A DNA stretch of 8,200 nt, taken from contig JAQTLJ010000051.1 of assembly GCA_028714935.1 (NCBI GenBank), forward strand, positions 1-8,200, written 5' to 3'. Made by a program: the position numbers and the translations under genes. Below the pieces are notes generated by a model. The model was not told the DNA's origin. It searched no databases and worked only from the letters and a program-made list of their open reading frames with translations. Within the stretch, counting starts at the first letter, position 1. Every line of letters starts with the position of its first letter. This document shows positions 6,143 to 8,200 of this stretch, piece by piece. Source of the DNA: Candidatus Margulisiibacteriota bacterium (GTDB taxonomy: Bacteria; Margulisbacteria; WOR-1; O2-12-FULL-45-9).

Positions 6143-7214
6143 GCTCTGCGCCCAGACGTCTTAAATTGTCCGCGATCTCCCGCATATCAGACGGCCGCTG
6201 TTCTTTGTCCGGGTGAAATAATCGCAGCAGATACTTTCCCAGGTTCGTTTCCTTAAGTTCCGGCGGCATATTAGCCAGCCTTAGAAGCTCGTCGAATGGC
6301 TTTGTTCTCAAAGCAGCAATTCCATTATAGTAGGCTTCCTCAATTCGCCAGGCTCCAATGATCATCATCTCCAGCCCGCTTACGATCCAGATATTATTTA
6401 TCCCTTCATAGTGAACGCCCTGGTCGGTCAGGATCGTTAAACAGGTCGCCCCCAGCCCATAGACATCGGAGCGCACATCCTCCACGTTTTCTTTCCCCAG
6501 TTCCGGCGCATGATACCCTATCGTACCTACATCATTCCGGGCAGGAGCATCTAAATAGTTGGCCCGGCCGAAATCGAGAACTGCTGTCGCGCCTGTTTTG
6601 ACGTCAAACAAAATATTATTTGGTTTGATATCCCGATGCACCACGCCCCGACTGTGAATATCCGCTAACCGCTCTGCCAGTAAAGGGAACGCTTTCTGCG
6701 CTAAAATAGCCACCTCTTCCTTTCCGGGGAGCGCTTTGTCCCACCTGCGCAAGACGAACTCATTAAAATCCCTGCCGGCAATTTTACGCATGGCGAAAAA
6801 GGGGTTGTTGCTTTCCGTTTTAAGCCGGTGAAAGTCATTTCCAACTGTTGTTTCAAGACTAACGTCCACCTCACCCACTGCCTCCACTTGCGGCACCCCA
6901 GCCAAGCCTGACAATCGGGCAAGTATTTCCTTCTCCAGCATAAACTGGGATCTTTCGTTTTCCCTCAATGGAGAATGCACCTTGACCACAACTTCTTCCG
7001 CCCTGGCCGGCCCGGTTTCCGCCTCCTCTGGCACCAGAAATCCCGAGAAAAGCACCATCGAGGTTTTGGGAAATGCTCTGGAATCATCCACCGCCAGAAT
7101 TCTCCCGTCACGCGCCGTCCCGATCACTTTTAGCTCCGCTTTAAACCCGGCATTAGCCGCCATAGCTTTCGAGACCAGCGGGGCTTTTATTCTTACTGCG
7201 TTATTAAACAACAT
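6120..7214 (-). CDS. Serine/threonine protein kinase (Hanks type)
   Basis: 364 residues with an almost complete eukaryote-like kinase core: beta-3 lysine VVVKV (K78), helix-C glutamate in FMLEKEIL (E94 or E96), catalytic loop HRDIKPNN (193-200, D195, N200), metal-binding DFG (215-217), GTIGYHAPE (230-238), DVRSDVYGLG (246-255) and a late QRPS (339-342). It should therefore phosphorylate proteins with ATP. The glycine-rich loop is not obvious; the first 70 residues are divergent. There is no membrane segment and no PASTA or other sensor domain, so it is predicted cytosolic. Residues 110-150 hold an insertion-like stretch between helix C and the catalytic lobe. It lies directly upstream of trpB, has its own sigma-28-like promoter, and is divergent from the LolA-like gene. 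GGGAG lies 11 nt before the chosen ATG, a rather long spacing. Its targets are unknown; the neighbouring unknown proteins are candidates. Confidence 0.92.
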   Translation of the reverse strand: MLFNNAVRIKAPLVSKAMAANAGFKAELKVIGTARDGRILAVDDSRAFPKTSMVLFSGFLVPEEAETGPARAEEVVVKVHSPLRENERSQFMLEKEILARLSGLAGVPQVEAVGEVDVSLETTVGNDFHRLKTESNNPFFAMRKIAGRDFNEFVLRRWDKALPGKEEVAILAQKAFPLLAERLADIHSRGVVHRDIKPNNILFDVKTGATAVLDFGRANYLDAPARNDVGTIGYHAPELGKENVEDVRSDVYGLGATCLTILTDQGVHYEGINNIWIVSGLEMMIIGAWRIEEAYYNGIAALRTKPFDELLRLANMPPELKETNLGKYLLRLFHPDKEQRPSDMREIADNLRRLGAELDEHIIW

Positions 7215-7235
7215 TCTTCATCTTTCTCCCGCCAT

Positions 7236-7262
7236 TTATCGGGACTAATAAAACAAAATTTC
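7236..7262 (-). promoter_or_regulatory. Sigma-28-like promoter of the kinase gene
   Basis: The minus strand reads GAAATTTT (7262-7255), 11 bases, then CCCGATAA (7243-7236): 6 of 8 and 7 of 8 to the FliA consensus, with exact spacing. The -35 half and seven of the eight -10 bases are identical to the element upstream of the 4889 gene, while the spacer differs. As with that one, a sigma-70 reading (TTGAAA, 18 bp, GATAAA) is an alternative. Confidence 0.6.
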
Positions 7263-7287
7263 AAAATATCCGTTAAAGGAACAGATG

Positions 7288-7296
7288 TGTTATAAT
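7288..7296 (+). promoter_or_regulatory. Extended -10 promoter of the LolA-like gene
   Basis: TGTTATAAT is a perfect TATAAT with the TGn extension and no recognisable -35 box. The GTG start is 7 nt after the box, so transcription should begin at or beside the start codon. It lies back-to-back with the kinase promoter in an 89 bp gap. Confidence 0.65.
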
Positions 7297-7303
7297 AAAT
7301 TCG

Positions 7304-8008
7304 GTGCATAAAAATATTTTCATTGCTCTTGCCTTGTTTTGTCTTACCCTGCCGGCGCAGGCGACGCTCTCGCCCAACGAAATCGTCAACCGGCTGGTCG
7401 CCAATTTTTCTAAAGTCCGGGATGCCCAGGCTGATATCACGCTCGATACCAGCCTGCAGATCCTCGGCTGCGGCGGCCTGTCCCGACAGACCGGCAAGCT
7501 TTATTTCAAGGCGCCGGATAAAATCATGGCGGTAGTCGGACGCGACCGTTATTTTGTCAAAGGTAATTTCATTCGCCGGATCGACGGTGACGGCAAACGC
7601 TTCTATGTCAAGTTGATCCATGCTCCCGACTTCAGCCCCGGCTTTAATCCGAGGCTGATGACCCATAACTTCAATTTAAAGATCGTCAATGAAACCACCG
7701 AGGAAGTTGTGATCGAGGGACTGCCGAAACCGGGTGTTTTAAAGAACGTCAAAAAGGTCTTTTTCCATGTCGATACAAAAGCTTACCTTCTTCGGAGCAT
7801 CGATCTGTCGATCAATAACAACATCTCCGGTAAGATCAATATAGATTACGAGTTCCTGGGAGGGTTAACGGTCCCGACCGCGTGCTACGGAAAATCTGCC
7901 CTGGAAGTAAACAACGGTTTCTTGGTCGGCCTTTACTTCAATCTGAAGGGGACTAAGTTCAAGGTCAATACCGGCCTCCCCGATAAGCTCTTCGACCCCG
8001 GATTTTAA
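7304..8008 (+). CDS. LolA-like outer-membrane lipoprotein carrier family protein, secreted
   Basis: 234 residues beginning with GTG. The first 20 residues are a good Sec signal peptide: a lysine at position 3, a hydrophobic core, and PAQA before the likely cut after Ala20. The mature part follows the LolA/LolB-type pattern of one long beta-sheet protein: NEIVNRLVANFSKVRDAQADI near the N-terminus, GKLYFKAPDKI (64-74), and a final LPDKLFDPGF. LolA-like proteins carry lipoproteins or other lipid-bearing molecules across the periplasm; whether this one is the true carrier or a divergent relative (DUF-type outer membrane lipoprotein-sorting protein) cannot be decided. The GTG start is favoured because it gives a complete signal peptide and lies 7 nt after a perfect extended -10 box, with no Shine-Dalgarno sequence, implying a leaderless mRNA. 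It appears monocistronic, ending at a hairpin. Its presence argues for an outer membrane. Confidence 0.75.
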   Translation: MHKNIFIALALFCLTLPAQATLSPNEIVNRLVANFSKVRDAQADITLDTSLQILGCGGLSRQTGKLYFKAPDKIMAVVGRDRYFVKGNFIRRIDGDGKRFYVKLIHAPDFSPGFNPRLMTHNFNLKIVNETTEEVVIEGLPKPGVLKNVKKVFFHVDTKAYLLRSIDLSINNNISGKINIDYEFLGGLTVPTACYGKSALEVNNGFLVGLYFNLKGTKFKVNTGLPDKLFDPGF

Positions 8009-8013
8009 TAAGC

Positions 8014-8043
8014 TTGACCCTGTACCTTTTGGTACAGGGTTGA
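8014..8043 (+). terminator. Hairpin after the LolA-like gene, terminator without a U-tract
   Basis: ACCCTGTACC (8017-8026) and GGTACAGGGT (8031-8040) form a perfect 10-bp stem with a TTTT loop, extended by about three further pairs including G-U. It begins within 10 bp of the LolA-like stop codon, as a terminator would. However, the sequence after it is TGACATTATC, not a T-run, and its last bases form the -35 box of the next promoter. Confidence 0.6.
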
Positions 8044-8068
8044 CATTATCTTTGATAAGGTTTATGCT
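8040..8068 (+). promoter_or_regulatory. Promoter of the hspR-like gene
   Basis: A perfect TTGACA (8040-8045) is followed after 17 bp by TATGCT (8063-8068), 4 of 6 to TATAAT. A second reading is the extended -10 TGCTATTAG (8065-8073). The -35 box starts on the last base of the hairpin stem. I found no clear HAIR (CTTGAGT-N7-ACTCAAG) or CIRCE operator in the visible upstream region. Confidence 0.5.
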
Positions 8069-8086
8069 ATTAGCGTTGTTAAAGAT

Positions 8087-8200
8087 ATGTTTAGATTAAT
8101 CCATGATCACCATAAGGCGGTTTATACGATCAGCATCGCGGCGGAACTGCTCGACTGCCACCCGCGAACCCTTAGGATCTACGAAGAGGAAGGTTTGATC
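8087..8200 (+). CDS. hspR: HspR-like MerR-family transcriptional regulator, N-terminal part
   Basis: ATG at 8087 opens a frame that runs to the window edge, giving 38 residues. The sequence AVYTISIAAELLDCHPRTLRIYEEEGLI (11-38) is the start of a MerR-type winged-helix DNA-binding domain: the helix-turn-helix ISIAAELLDCHPRTLRIYE and the following wing. The YTISIAAELL-x-x-HPRTLRIYE-x-x-GLI pattern is that of HspR, the heat-shock repressor of dnaK operons, more than that of metal-sensing MerR. HspR often sits in or next to a dnaK/clpB operon, which would lie to the right of this window. AAAG (8081-8084) is a weak ribosome binding site. Other MerR-family members (for example GlnR/TnrA-like) cannot be excluded from so short a fragment. 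Confidence 0.7.
   Translation, partial: MFRLIHDHHKAVYTISIAAELLDCHPRTLRIYEEEGLI

Noticed and set aside
7205..7222. Five-codon frame MKNVV overlapping the kinase start, as a possible leader peptide
   Set aside because: It has no tryptophan codons or attenuator hairpins and is too short to support; its closeness to GGGAG is probably incidental.
7193..7666. 157-residue minus-strand reading frame overlapping the LolA-like gene
   Set aside because: It is antisense to the signal peptide and core of the LolA-like protein and crosses the divergent promoter region; a shadow.
1..8200. CRISPR array, tRNA or rRNA genes, insertion sequences
   Set aside because: I saw no regularly spaced repeats, cloverleaf structure, ribosomal RNA sequence or transposase reading frame in the window.

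Overview
The window looks like chromosomal DNA of a bacterium with a two-membrane envelope. A LolA-like secreted protein points to an outer membrane, and there is an HspR-type heat-shock repressor and a split tryptophan synthase locus. Base composition is mixed with no strong skew. My best guess is an uncultured lineage of the Margulisbacteria/Saganbacteria (WOR-1) sort, but this rests on general resemblance and is low confidence.

Layout, left to right. At 1-258 (minus) is the start of an HD-domain protein that runs off the left edge. It overlaps the stop of trpA (248-1033, minus). A short divergent intergenic gap then leads to an unrecognised 473-residue protein (1104-2525, plus). That gene converges on, and overlaps by 31 bp, an ADP-ribosylglycohydrolase-family gene with an extra N-terminal region (2495-4189, minus). 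One base upstream of the hydrolase is a 232-residue protein of unknown function (4191-4889, minus). Then come trpB (4925-6106, minus) and a serine/threonine protein kinase (6120-7214, minus). Divergent from the kinase is a secreted LolA-like protein (7304-8008, plus), followed by a strong hairpin and the first 38 codons of an hspR-like MerR-family regulator (8087 to the right edge). There is no gene-free stretch above 100 bp.

The trpB and trpA genes, normally adjacent, are separated by about 3.9 kb holding three non-biosynthetic genes, one of them on the opposite strand. Reading the gaps suggests two interleaved promoter classes. trpB, trpA and the LolA-like gene each have a perfect TATAAT box with the start codon only 7-10 nt downstream, as for leaderless or nearly leaderless mRNAs. 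The kinase and the unknown-hydrolase pair have a different, shared element with identical spacing, GAAATTTT-N11-(G/C)CCGATAA. This closely matches the sigma-28 (FliA/SigD) promoter consensus TAAAGTTT-N11-GCCGATAA. The plus-strand unknown gene has a weaker version with the same spacing. I infer that the kinase, the hydrolase pair and perhaps the plus-strand gene are one co-regulated signalling set (protein phosphorylation plus ADP-ribose removal) threaded through a constitutively expressed trp locus.

trpA also carries two small repeat-like insertions that stay in frame: a doubled 14-mer replacing part of a surface segment, and a palindromic element that forms its C-terminus and supplies the start of the next gene.
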